In this document: positions 34,072 through 42,842 of the stretch, one piece after another | Layout: the number at the start of each line of letters is the position of its first letter | How positions within the stretch are numbered: the stretch's first letter is position 1 | Assembly: GCA_963662905.2 (NCBI GenBank) | Contig: CAXXFD010000003.1 | Span: 1,922,001 to 1,986,000 of the forward strand | Source: G963662905 sp963662905 | GTDB lineage: Bacteria; Bacteroidota; Bacteroidia; Bacteroidales; WRLA01 | Direction: 5' to 3' | DNA: 64,000 nucleotides | Notes under the pieces: generated by a model | What the model saw: the letters and a program-made list of their open reading frames with translations, nothing else | Told to the model about the DNA's origin: nothing | Database searches by the model: none | Translations under genes and position numbers: made by a program

Positions 34072-35472
34072 TTAATACCCCAATGTTCTCAGCATCGACT
34101 GATAACTTTGCTCTTTTGAGAAAAGCCGGGTAACGATTTCGTTTTCATCGTTTTTGAAAATAATGACATGCTTGGGCTGCGGAATAAGGCAATGCTGAAT
34201 GCCTCCATAACCGCCAAGCGATTCCTGATAGGCTCCGGTATGGAAAAAGCCAATGTAAAGCGGATCTTCCCCATCGAGTTTGGGCAGGAAAATCGCATTG
34301 GAATGCGCTTCGGCATTATAATAATCCTGGCTGTCGCAGGTAAGGCCGCCGAGGTTTATACGTTCGTATTCGCCATGCCATTTATTGATTGCCAGCATAA
34401 TAAACCGCTGGTTGGATGCCCATGTATCGGGCAGTGTGGTCATAAATGAACTGTCGATCATATTCCATTTTTCCCGGTCGTTTTGTTGCTTCTGGTTGAT
34501 GATGGAATAAATCATGGCTCCGCTTTCAGCCACAGTAAAGGAACCGAATTCCGTAAAGATATTAGGTTCTTTTACGCCATGGGTCGTACAGATATTTTTA
34601 ACCTGTGCGATGATTTCCTCGGCCATATATTCGTAATCGTACTCAAAACTCATTGAGTGCTGGAAAGGGAAACCGCCACCAATATTCAGCGAATCCAGTT
34701 CCGGGCTGATTTTCTTGAGTTCGCAATAAACATTCACCGATTTCATCAGTTCGTTCCAGTAATAGGCAGTATCCTTGATGCCGGTATTGATGAAAAAATG
34801 CAGCATCTTCAAGCCATATTTGGGATTGTCGGCAATTTTTTCCTGATAAAAAGGAACGATGTCGTTATAACGAATTCCGAGCCGGCTGGTATAAAAATCA
34901 AATTTTGGTTCTTCTTCTGAGGCAATCCGTATGCCTACCAAAGCTTTTTTATCGTCATGAATAAACTGGTCAAGCCGGTCGAGTTCATATAAATTATCCA
35001 GCACGGGAACGGTATGATGAAAACCATTATTGATCAGCCGCGCGATATTTTCGATATATTGTGGCCGCTTAAAGCCGTTGCAAATGATAAAACGATCTTT
35101 ATCAATAAGTTTAGTCTTTTCAAGTTCTTCCACGATATTGATATCAAAAGCAGATGATGTTTCAATGTGCACATCATTTTTGAGCACTTCTTCCAGTACG
35201 AAAGAAAAATGCGAACTTTTGGTGCAATAGCTATAGAAAAAATCGGATTGATAATCCACTTTGGCCATGGCCACATTGAACATCCTTTTGGCGCGTTGTA
35301 TCTGCTCCGAAATGCGCGGCAAATACGTCAGCCTAAGGGGCGTACCGTACTGGTCAATTAAATCCATCAACTCTATGCCGTGAAACGACAATTCCCCGTC
35401 TTCATTTACCTGAAAACCATTTTGCGGCCAGAAAAAGGTCTGCTCAATCAGGTCAATATATTTGTTCTTCAT
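34072..35472 (-). CDS. speA: Arginine decarboxylase (PLP, alanine-racemase fold)
   Basis: A 466-residue fold-III PLP-dependent decarboxylase of the compact type found in Bacteroidota. The PLP lysine is in the YCTKSS block (residues about 81-86), the phosphate-binding glycine loop is NIGGGFPF, the carboxylate partner block is FTEFGSFT and the active-site Cys block is LTCDSQDYYN. Compact members are annotated as arginine decarboxylase (agmatine for polyamine synthesis), although diaminopimelate and carboxynorspermidine decarboxylases share the fold. The N-terminal 'KYIDLIEQTFFWPQ' favours the arginine enzyme. Likely upstream of sulP in the same transcript. Confidence 0.82.
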   Translation of the reverse strand: MKNKYIDLIEQTFFWPQNGFQVNEDGELSFHGIELMDLIDQYGTPLRLTYLPRISEQIQRAKRMFNVAMAKVDYQSDFFYSYCTKSSHFSFVLEEVLKNDVHIETSSAFDINIVEELEKTKLIDKDRFIICNGFKRPQYIENIARLINNGFHHTVPVLDNLYELDRLDQFIHDDKKALVGIRIASEEEPKFDFYTSRLGIRYNDIVPFYQEKIADNPKYGLKMLHFFINTGIKDTAYYWNELMKSVNVYCELKKISPELDSLNIGGGFPFQHSMSFEYDYEYMAEEIIAQVKNICTTHGVKEPNIFTEFGSFTVAESGAMIYSIINQKQQNDREKWNMIDSSFMTTLPDTWASNQRFIMLAINKWHGEYERINLGGLTCDSQDYYNAEAHSNAIFLPKLDGEDPLYIGFFHTGAYQESLGGYGGIQHCLIPQPKHVIIFKNDENEIVTRLFSKEQSYQSMLRTLGY

Positions 35473-35517
35473 TTTCAGCCAATTAAAAAATCATAAAAAA
35501 AAGAGGGCTCAAAAGTA

Positions 35518-35550
35518 TTAAAATCAGGTTTATGCAGCAGCTGATTTTTC
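35518..35550 (-). terminator. Candidate terminator of the porX-tsaE-ald transcript
   Basis: AAAATCAG (35520-35527) pairs with CTGATTTT (35541-35548). Read leftward the stem ends in TTTT, 20-50 bp after the alanine dehydrogenase stop. Moderate strength. Confidence 0.5.
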
Positions 35551-35569
35551 CTTGTTTCTTAAAAAATTT

Positions 35570-36775
35570 CTATCGGTATAGCGCGAGCAGCAGGTCGATA
35601 TCTTTAAAAGACAGCAAAAAGGAGTCGCTCAGATATTTGCTTGTGCACACGCCTTTATAAAAATATATGCCGTTTCGCAGGCCGGCATCTCGTTTCAGCA
35701 CCTGGTCGAGGCCGCCTTCATCGCCAATTTTGGCCAGTACCGGCGTAAAAAAGTTGCTCAGGGCAACCGATGCTGTTCGCGGCACCCTGCTGGCGATATT
35801 GGGCACGCAATAATGCGCCAGGCCATATTTATAAAAAACCGGGTTTTTATGGTTTGTGGGTCGGGAACTTTCGAAGCAGCCGCCCTGATCAATACTCACG
35901 TCCATCACCACGGAACCTTCTTCCATTTCACGGAGGTATTCTTCAGAAATAAAGCAGGATCGCTGGCCTTCGCGCGAGTACATGGCGCCAATCAAAACAT
36001 CGGCAGTTTGAAAGGCTTTGCGCAATTCCCAGGGCTGCATGGTTGAAGTAAATATCCTTCGGTGCAATCGGGTCTGGATTTTGCGAAGCTTGTAGAGGTT
36101 ACGGTCAAAAACCTTCACCTGTGCGCCCAGGCCCATAGCGGTTCTGGCTGCATATTCGCCAACGGTTCCTCCTCCGATAATCACGACTTCGGCAGGAGAT
36201 ATGCCCGGGAAACCGCCCAGCACCTTCCCTTTTCCATGTTCACAATCGCTGAGCAGTTGCGCAGCAGTGATCATGATGCTCGAGCCTACAATTTCGCTCA
36301 TACTGCGGATAACCGGATAAGAATCAGAACGGTCGCGGATTTTCTCGAACGAAAGAGCGGTGATTTTCTTTTGGATGAGGCTGTTGAAATATTCTTTATC
36401 CGCCATACCGGGCTGCATACTGGAAATCAGGATTTGCCGTCCACGCATCATATCGCGTTCTTCGGCTGTTGGCGCATCAATTTTGAGAATGATGTCGCAC
36501 TGGAACACTTCCGCAGCGGAATACACAATTTGTGCTCCTTCATCGCTGTATTCCTTATCCGAAAATCCGGCTTTGTTTCCCGCACCTGCCTGCACCAGCA
36601 CTTCATGGCCTTTTTCCGTAAGTTCACCAACAGCATGGGGCGTGAGTGCAATACGGTTTTCAAATTCGGATTGCTCGGCCGGTATGCCTAAGCTGTACCT
36701 CTGTCCGGATGATTGCTTTTCTAATTGCTCTGCTAAGGGCATTAAACGGTTCTTGTCAAAATCTACCATAGGCAT
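35570..36775 (-). CDS. ald: Alanine dehydrogenase
   Basis: About 401 residues; NAD-dependent deamination of L-alanine to pyruvate and ammonia, or the reverse. Family signatures are 'GIPAEQSEFENRIALTPHAV' with the substrate-binding Arg, the Rossmann glycine motif IIGGGTVGEYAAR, 'VDVSIDQGGC' (read here as VVMDVSIDQGGC) and HYCVPNIASRVPRTAS. I chose the ATG at 36775 (MPMVDFDKNRL); the longer frame from 36808 would add 11 non-conserved residues. It is the last gene of porX-tsaE-ald, a gene order I know from other Bacteroidota. The gap to tsaE is 57 bp with this start. Confidence 0.9.
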   Translation of the reverse strand: MPMVDFDKNRLMPLAEQLEKQSSGQRYSLGIPAEQSEFENRIALTPHAVGELTEKGHEVLVQAGAGNKAGFSDKEYSDEGAQIVYSAAEVFQCDIILKIDAPTAEERDMMRGRQILISSMQPGMADKEYFNSLIQKKITALSFEKIRDRSDSYPVIRSMSEIVGSSIMITAAQLLSDCEHGKGKVLGGFPGISPAEVVIIGGGTVGEYAARTAMGLGAQVKVFDRNLYKLRKIQTRLHRRIFTSTMQPWELRKAFQTADVLIGAMYSREGQRSCFISEEYLREMEEGSVVMDVSIDQGGCFESSRPTNHKNPVFYKYGLAHYCVPNIASRVPRTASVALSNFFTPVLAKIGDEGGLDQVLKRDAGLRNGIYFYKGVCTSKYLSDSFLLSFKDIDLLLALYR

Positions 36776-36832
36776 TAATCTCAATGAACAAATGGCCGCC
36801 CCGATCAAAATAAACGGGGAATGCCTTTATTC

Positions 36833-37252
36833 TTAGAATTCGATCAAACGGACACCATCATTGCCCGGTTCGCGAACAGACACATATACGGTATTTTCGG
36901 GTAAAAGTTGCTTTGCCAGCTCAGGCCATTCCACAAAACAATAATTTCCGCTGTAAAAATACTCTTCGGCGCCCAGCCCCAGCAGCTCTTCCTGATCTTT
37001 CAGGCGGTAGAGGTCAAAATGATAAACCGCGCCCTGTGATGGCGAAAAATACTCATTGATAAGTGCAAAAGTGGGGCTGCTGACCGCATCTTCCACTTCA
37101 AGAAAAGCACAGATACGTGTTATAAAACTGGTTTTCCCAGCGCCCATTGCTCCGTCAAAAGCAAAAACCCGCTTGTCAGGATGGGCTGCAATTAACCGTT
37201 CTGCCGCAGCCGGCAATTCGCTTAAACTTTGTACTTCAATTGAATTCATCAT
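36833..37252 (-). CDS. tsaE: tRNA threonylcarbamoyladenosine biosynthesis ATPase TsaE
   Basis: A 139-residue P-loop ATPase needed to make the t6A37 modification of ANN-decoding tRNAs together with TsaB and TsaD. Walker A GAMGAGKTS is at residues 34-42, 'SPTFALINEY' is the family's switch block, and 'VYHFDLYRL' and 'VEWPELA' are further signatures. It starts 6 bp after porX ends, so the two are co-transcribed. Residue 2 is also Met and may be the true start. Confidence 0.93.
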   Translation of the reverse strand: MMNSIEVQSLSELPAAAERLIAAHPDKRVFAFDGAMGAGKTSFITRICAFLEVEDAVSSPTFALINEYFSPSQGAVYHFDLYRLKDQEELLGLGAEEYFYSGNYCFVEWPELAKQLLPENTVYVSVREPGNDGVRLIEF

Positions 37253-37258
37253 ATGGCT

Positions 37259-38818
37259 TTAGCGGGCTTTCAGTGAAATATATGGAATCAGGATTTCTTC
37301 CATCGACAAACCTCCGTGCTGGAACGTGTCGCGATAGTAATTTACGTAATAGTTGTAATTGTTCGGATAGGCCAGGAAATCATTCTTACGCGCAAAAATG
37401 TAAGATGAAGACACATTGGTTTTGGGCAGGAAATAATCCTCCGGGCGCGTCATGGCAAACACCTCTTTTTTATTGTAATTCAGGCTTCTGCCTACTTTAT
37501 AGCGCAAATTTGTATTTGTAGCCCGGTCGCCCACAACTTTAAGTGCATTATCTACCTTAACCGAGCCATGATCGGTTGTGATGACCACATCGGCATCGCG
37601 CGAGCTGAGATAGCGTAAAATTTCAAAAAGCGGGCTGTGCTCAAACCAGCTCAGGGTTAGCGAGCGGTAAGCAGATTCGTCATCGGCCAGCTCGCGGATC
37701 ACTTCCATTTCGGTGCGGGCATGCGAAAGCATATCCACAAAATTATATACAATTACGTTCAGTTGGTTGTTGAACAGGCCGGGCATAGCCTCCACCAAAC
37801 GTTTGCCAACATTTAGGTTGAGCACCTTGTGGTAAGAATATTTCATATCCGACAGCCCGAAACGCCTGAGCCACTCGCCCAGCAGTTCGGATTCAAATTG
37901 ATTCTTGGAGCCTTCTGAATCTTCATCAAGCCATAGTTTGGGATATTTGTCTTTGATCCCCAGCGGCATCAGCCCACTGAAAAGGCAGTTGCGGGCATAT
38001 TGCGTAACCGTTGGCAAAACGGAATAGTAAATATCCTCATCCTGAACCCGGTAATACTCTTCTATCATGGGCTGGATCATCTTCCACTGATCAAAACGAA
38101 GATTATCGATCAAAATAAAAAATACCGGTTTTTCGGAATTGCGCAACTGAGGCAATAATTTGTATTTCAATAAAGTGTGCGACTGAACCGGATGGTCGTC
38201 TGTAGCATTGGTCAGCCAGTCGCGGTAATTGCGTTCGTAATATTTGCAAAACATTTGATTGGCTTCCTCTTTCTGCATGCGCAGCACTTCCTGCATGCTT
38301 TCATCCTTCGATTTTTCCAGTTTCAGCTCCCAGTTGACCAGTTTTTTATAGAGGTCAACCCACTGTTTATAATCCAGGTCATTGCCCAGCTCCATGCCAA
38401 TACTACGGAATTCCTGCTGGTAGCCCATTGTGGTTTTCTGGCTCACCAGTTCTTTATTGTCGAGGTTTTTCTTGAGGCAAAGCAATATCTGATTGGGATT
38501 GACCGGCTTGATGAGATAATCGGCAATATTTGAGCCAATTGCCTCTTCCATAATGCTTTCTTCCTCACTTTTGGTAATCATTACTACCGGCAAACCAGGA
38601 AAATCGTTTTTGATTTGCTCCAAAACTTCCAAACCGCTGATGCCGGGCATATTTTCATCCAGAAAAACAATATCGAAAGGTTTTTGCTGCACAACTTCCA
38701 GGGCTTCATCACCATTATTACAGGTGCTTACCTCATAATTTTTTTGCTCCAGAAAAATAATATGCGGTTTTAACAGGTCAATTTCATCATCAACCCATAA
38801 AATCTTTATTTTATCCAT
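37259..38818 (-). CDS. porX: T9SS regulator PorX (receiver plus PglZ domain)
   Basis: A 519-residue two-domain response regulator. Residues 1-120 are a receiver with phospho-acceptor Asp54 (IVFLDENMPG); a helical linker follows (about 125-205); residues about 210-515 are a PglZ alkaline-phosphatase-like domain ('KPVFFILIDNLRFDQWKMIQP', 'DVVITTDHGSVKV'), whose Asp and His residues bind zinc. PorX with kinase PorY and sigma factor SigP controls the T9SS in Porphyromonas and relatives; its PglZ domain has been reported to have phosphodiesterase activity. It is first in porX-tsaE-ald. At least six T9SS cargo genes are in the same window. Confidence 0.93.
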   Translation of the reverse strand: MDKIKILWVDDEIDLLKPHIIFLEQKNYEVSTCNNGDEALEVVQQKPFDIVFLDENMPGISGLEVLEQIKNDFPGLPVVMITKSEEESIMEEAIGSNIADYLIKPVNPNQILLCLKKNLDNKELVSQKTTMGYQQEFRSIGMELGNDLDYKQWVDLYKKLVNWELKLEKSKDESMQEVLRMQKEEANQMFCKYYERNYRDWLTNATDDHPVQSHTLLKYKLLPQLRNSEKPVFFILIDNLRFDQWKMIQPMIEEYYRVQDEDIYYSVLPTVTQYARNCLFSGLMPLGIKDKYPKLWLDEDSEGSKNQFESELLGEWLRRFGLSDMKYSYHKVLNLNVGKRLVEAMPGLFNNQLNVIVYNFVDMLSHARTEMEVIRELADDESAYRSLTLSWFEHSPLFEILRYLSSRDADVVITTDHGSVKVDNALKVVGDRATNTNLRYKVGRSLNYNKKEVFAMTRPEDYFLPKTNVSSSYIFARKNDFLAYPNNYNYYVNYYRDTFQHGGLSMEEILIPYISLKAR

Positions 38819-39340
38819 GTGTTTTAGTTTTAAATTAAGCAGCGTAAACCTTTGTCATTCAGGAATTATTAAATAAAAAAAACAAATACTGAGCCGTGCT
38901 TAATGATTAAACGAAAATACAAAATTATTATTGAAGGACGACCGGAAGGATTGTTTTAAAATTTGTTAAATGGAGGAATATAAGGCGCTGTGCTTCTCAA
39001 CCCGCACTTTCATAAAAACCAATTAAAAGATATAGAGGTCAGTATGAAGGTGCATATTAGTTTTGGCAAAAACTAAAAACGATAATGATTTGTTATTGAG
39101 CAACATAGATTTCTCTGCCAAAGCTTCGGTAGCGGAGAAATCTATTTATTCACGAGCATAAATCATTCTATGTACTTACTATCTAATGGCCTCTAAAAAG
39201 ATAAATACCGGAAAGACCGGATTTAAAGGCACAGGGTACCGGACTTCTTCCTAACATAAACATAAAACACTGAATACCATTTACTTCTAATGGAATCGCT
39301 CAAATAAATATAGGCTAAAATCACAGCCATAAAAATGCCC
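38819..39340. other. 522-bp gene-free region upstream of porX
   Basis: No gene is visible. The left edge must contain the porX promoter, but no exact TAnnTTTG was found on the reverse strand. In the middle is an 11-bp perfect inverted repeat. The rest is AT-rich sequence without recognisable structure. Confidence 0.5.
39105..39145. repeat. 11-bp inverted repeat, hairpin
   Basis: ATAGATTTCTC (39105-39115) and GAGAAATCTAT (39135-39145) are perfect arms around 19 bases. No T run follows on either strand. It may be a remnant of a small mobile repeat or a stable transcript end. Confidence 0.5.
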
Positions 39341-39940
39341 CTAAAAGCCAATCATCGCTACCCCATTTTCCTTTAATCCCTTTAGGGCTTTGTCTTTCCC
39401 TTTTTGTGATTTGGCGATAATGGCTTCCGGCACAACGGAAATATTAAAACCCAGCTCTCTTCCCCGGAAAACCGAAGTACAGAAATAATCTTCGGCCAAA
39501 AAGCCAATCATTATGATTTCCTTTACATGGTTTTTCTTCAGAAAATCCAGCAGATCAATGGAAGAAAAAGCATTGGGTTTCTCGCGTGTAAAAACATTTT
39601 CGTTTCGCTTGTCCAGGTTTTCATCCATCTGCATTGCTGCAGAATCGAGCGATGTATAAAAAAATGGCGGTATATAAGTAAGATTCAATAATTTATGATC
39701 CCGGTTTACATAAATCACTTTGTCCGCATCCATTTGGCTGATGACTGAATTAAGCGCTTCGATGGCTTTTTGCGCCGAGCTGCCGGCCAGTTTCCCATGC
39801 GTATAATATTGCTGCGCATCCAAAACGATCAGGTATTTGTTTTCAGGATGATTTCCTACTTGCGATTGAACATCGTTGGCGCTGAAAACAAAGAAAATTG
39901 CCAGCAAAACGGCTGAAGAAAGATGAAGGTGTTTTTTCAT
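39341..39940 (-). CDS. Secreted isochorismatase-like hydrolase
   Basis: A 199-residue protein with a signal peptide (about 1-26, ending VQSQ) and an isochorismatase-like (cysteine hydrolase) fold. The catalytic triad is recognisable as Asp41 (LIVLDAQ), Lys121 (REKPNAF) and Cys154 (EDYFCTSV). Family members hydrolyse isochorismate, nicotinamide, ureidoacrylate and similar amides and are usually cytoplasmic, so the signal peptide is unusual. Likely periplasmic. The substrate is unknown. It stands 168 bp after the exported-protein operon on the same strand. Confidence 0.78.
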   Translation of the reverse strand: MKKHLHLSSAVLLAIFFVFSANDVQSQVGNHPENKYLIVLDAQQYYTHGKLAGSSAQKAIEALNSVISQMDADKVIYVNRDHKLLNLTYIPPFFYTSLDSAAMQMDENLDKRNENVFTREKPNAFSSIDLLDFLKKNHVKEIIMIGFLAEDYFCTSVFRGRELGFNISVVPEAIIAKSQKGKDKALKGLKENGVAMIGF

Positions 39941-40108
39941 TGGTAAAGTATTAAGTTTTTAGCTTCTACTCGAAATCCCGTTGGTTTCCAATAATATTTT
40001 GCCCTTGAAATACAATCTGAATTCTTTACTATACAATAATGCGTTACCCTTGCTCAAACTTTCCCAATTATTAAATTTTCGGGAAAGCTTGACCAAAACG
40101 CAAGATAG

Positions 40109-40987
40109 CTAATTACCCTTATTAATTTCATCAATTCCTGTGGCTATCTGCAAATTCCAGCGTTCGAGGCTGTCCAGCACCATTTCGGAAGCAGCTGTCC
40201 GCATGATGAAAGCTTTATCCACGCTGAGATTACCCGAAAAACTGCTGTTGGCGCAGCTTTCGCGGAAGATTGCGCTATAATGAACGGCGGCCGTGAGAAA
40301 TGACCCATTGTAGGATGGATGTGCTTTGTCGCTTGAAAAAAGTTCAATTTCCGGATGTACAGTTCGGATTTCTTTCCAGGTCCAGCCTACCGGAGAAATT
40401 CCCAAATCAAGTTCGTTTGCCAGATAAAGCGTTCCGGTATAAATTTTATCCATATATTCTTCGTAAGAATAAGTAACCCATTGGCCGTTAAGTTCCTGAA
40501 TACGCACACCATCGCGCAGGCCCCAAACCATCTGATAAATGATTTCGGTATAGGGGTTGTTGTCCAAAATCCTTTCTTTAAGTGTATTGAGCACCTCTTT
40601 TTCGATATGGTACATGTCCGGGAATGCGGTGATATCATCGGATTGCAGTACAACAAAATCCCAGGGCTGTTCTTTAATTTTGATGATAAGGCTTTCATCA
40701 TTTACATATTGCCGCAATGCCTGCCCGTAAAACATCGCCTGACCGACCAACACATTTTTACCGGCGGCCACAGCTATTTCTTCCACCATAGCGGGCATAT
40801 TGTTATAGCCCGAAAGGCTGTTGCCAACAAATAAAATCCGCGCATCATAAGTGCCGGAATGGGAATCACCGGCATAAGTTTCGTCTGTATCAGGCACTGT
40901 TTTTTGGGTTTCCTGAATGAAAATTCCCTGTTCATCCTTTTCGCAGGAAACGAATAAAAGCAGTGAAAATAAAAATAAGCTGAACAT
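40109..40987 (-). CDS. SGNH-hydrolase-like lipoprotein
   Basis: About 292 residues, lipoprotein signal with Cys in the LLLFVSCEKDE stretch. The mature part begins with 'ARILFVGNSLSGYNNMP', an SGNH-type block I in which GNSL replaces GDSL, and has the C-terminal Asp-His block 'DKAHPSYNGS'. SGNH enzymes remove acyl or acetyl groups from sugars or lipids. I chose the ATG at 40987, which gives a normal lipoprotein signal; a longer frame from 41038 overlaps the upstream gene's stop by 23 bp and cannot be excluded. Last gene of a four-gene leftward operon. Likely on the periplasmic or outer surface. Confidence 0.75.
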   Translation of the reverse strand: MFSLFLFSLLLFVSCEKDEQGIFIQETQKTVPDTDETYAGDSHSGTYDARILFVGNSLSGYNNMPAMVEEIAVAAGKNVLVGQAMFYGQALRQYVNDESLIIKIKEQPWDFVVLQSDDITAFPDMYHIEKEVLNTLKERILDNNPYTEIIYQMVWGLRDGVRIQELNGQWVTYSYEEYMDKIYTGTLYLANELDLGISPVGWTWKEIRTVHPEIELFSSDKAHPSYNGSFLTAAVHYSAIFRESCANSSFSGNLSVDKAFIMRTAASEMVLDSLERWNLQIATGIDEINKGN

Positions 40988-41015
40988 GCTATTTGCCTGA
41001 TTATAAAATATATTT

Positions 41016-41528
41016 CTATTCAACTTTCCCCACATCATTCAAAAGTTTTGGGATTTGTACCTGAAATTCATTCACTTCTTTGGGCAATTCAAAATAAATA
41101 AAAAACTCCTCTTCCCCATTGCCCGACATCTTATTGTTCATGCTCGCATCATCAGCAGAAATCATAACATCTATTCTTTTTCCGGGTGCAATTTCCGGCT
41201 TTACACCCACAGCTAAGGCCTGAGCAACACGATAAAACCCACGGTTTTTATAAACAACCGAAAAAATTCCGGGCGTATAAATAAAAAGCCCTGCTCCGGA
41301 TGTGTTTTCGCCTTTCAGACAAACCTCAATAAGTTTAAAATTCCGATTTGAAGCTTTTACGGTTCCGTCTTTAGTTTCGACTTCGGAAACTTCTTTAATA
41401 CTACTGATTTTCATGTCAAAAGAAGCATAGTCCAAATACTTCAAATGATCGTTGCGCGGGTCATCCTGAGCGATAAGATGTGTCAGGAGAAAAAATGCCA
41501 TCAGGCTTAAAATAGTCTTCGCTTTCAT
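41016..41528 (-). CDS. Exported protein of unknown function
   Basis: A 170-residue protein with a clear signal peptide (1-20, ending HLIAQ) and a beta-strand-rich mature part without a family I can name. Strands such as 'FKLIEVCLKGENTSGAGLFIY' and 'FFIYFELPKEVNEFQVQIPKLL' suggest an immunoglobulin-like sandwich. It lies between the amidohydrolase (11 bp) and the SGNH lipoprotein in a leftward operon, which suggests it works with them in the periplasm. Confidence 0.65.
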   Translation of the reverse strand: MKAKTILSLMAFFLLTHLIAQDDPRNDHLKYLDYASFDMKISSIKEVSEVETKDGTVKASNRNFKLIEVCLKGENTSGAGLFIYTPGIFSVVYKNRGFYRVAQALAVGVKPEIAPGKRIDVMISADDASMNNKMSGNGEEEFFIYFELPKEVNEFQVQIPKLLNDVGKVE

Positions 41529-41539
41529 AATGTTTGTTT

Positions 41540-42838
41540 TTATAGTTTAATGGAAATACCATTTTTGATTACCAAATGAATATTTTTTGTGTTATCAATA
41601 TTTTGCAGCGGATTTGCATTCAAAACCAACAGATTAGCCTGTTTCCCCTTTTCAATAGACCCGAACTGGCCTTCCATTCCGAGCAGCTCTGCACCGTAAA
41701 TTGTAGCCATTCGGATTACTTCATAATTGGGTATCCCGGCTTCCCGGGCATAAACCTTCATTTCATCATGCAATTCAGGGACATAACCTTTTTTATCGCT
41801 TAAAAAAATATCGGTTCCGGCAACAATTTTCACGCCCTGGCGCCAGGCTTCGCGCAGCACAAAAATGAGTGCATTTTTATATTCCATTCGATCAACTGAA
41901 TCACTGATACGCAAATTTGCCATGCGAAGGCCAAGAAAGATGGTAGGATCCAGAAAAATATTTTGCGCCTTCATTGACATGAAAACACTCCTGAGCCTAT
42001 CAGGCCGGATTTGCGCTGAATCAAAGGCCATTGTGCCGTGTTTTTTTAAATCCCAGTGATCAGGCATCAGGAAAAAATTTATGTGCGAAATGGAATTCAC
42101 CCCTGCTGCAACTACTTCTTCAAGCCCTGATGGCGGCACAATGCCATGCGCCCAGACTTTCAGGCCATACTGATGCGCTTTTTGAGCGATTCCCCGTATC
42201 AATGCAGGCGACAGATGCGAATAGATTTTGACGCCCGTTGCTCCCAAATCCACTGATTCCAGCATCAGCTGGTCCAAATCTGTGGAATCGTTTACAGAGC
42301 GCATGCCCGGAGCCTGGCCAATCTCATACTTTTCCGGAGTAGAACTGATGGCGCGCCTATCGCTTTGAATGAAAGCTTCGCCACCTACCAGAGCCGAAAA
42401 ATAAATATCCGGTGCCGCAATCACCCCATTTTGTATATCTTCCCGCAAGATGTTCAGATATGCACAATCACCGCCCATATCGCGCACACAAGTAATGCCG
42501 TTGCTTAAGGCATTTTCCAGCGCCTTGTCCGTTATCCTCCTGCCCGACAGATGATTATGTGAATCAATCAATCCGGGCATGATAAATTTACCCTTCATAT
42601 TCAATACGGTATCGTATGCTTTGGGCACATCAGAAATATCATCGTAAATCCCGGCAATACGGCCGTTTCTGATGAGCAAACAGGCATCTTCCAAAACCTC
42701 ATCATCCACTGCCGTTATCAATACAGCATTGGCGATAAGGTAGTTTTTGGGCAACAACTGCCCGAACAGCTGCTGATGACAAGTTAGAACAGCCCACAAA
42801 CCAAGAAACAAACGAAAATAAAATAAACTCCTTTGCAT
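41540..42838 (-). CDS. Exported amidohydrolase-family metal-dependent hydrolase
   Basis: A 432-residue amidohydrolase with a probable signal peptide (about 1-26). The binuclear metal site is complete: His94 and His96 (DSHNH), Lys204 (VKIYS, candidate carbamylated Lys), His231 (WAHGI), His252 (SHINF) and Asp343 (AGTDIF). The closing 'GSIEKGKQANLLVLNANPL' is the usual composite beta domain. Members act on cyclic amides, imidazolone rings, dipeptides or lactones; the closest general resemblance is to prolidase/imidazolonepropionase-like enzymes. Second gene of a four-gene operon of exported proteins (4 and 11 bp gaps). Confidence 0.85.
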   Translation of the reverse strand: MQRSLFYFRLFLGLWAVLTCHQQLFGQLLPKNYLIANAVLITAVDDEVLEDACLLIRNGRIAGIYDDISDVPKAYDTVLNMKGKFIMPGLIDSHNHLSGRRITDKALENALSNGITCVRDMGGDCAYLNILREDIQNGVIAAPDIYFSALVGGEAFIQSDRRAISSTPEKYEIGQAPGMRSVNDSTDLDQLMLESVDLGATGVKIYSHLSPALIRGIAQKAHQYGLKVWAHGIVPPSGLEEVVAAGVNSISHINFFLMPDHWDLKKHGTMAFDSAQIRPDRLRSVFMSMKAQNIFLDPTIFLGLRMANLRISDSVDRMEYKNALIFVLREAWRQGVKIVAGTDIFLSDKKGYVPELHDEMKVYAREAGIPNYEVIRMATIYGAELLGMEGQFGSIEKGKQANLLVLNANPLQNIDNTKNIHLVIKNGISIKL

Positions 42839-42842
42839 GGCC

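Noticed and set aside
36776..36808. Longer N terminus for alanine dehydrogenase (start 36808)
   Set aside because: The extra 11 residues do not match the family, and a start at 36775 gives a normal N terminus.
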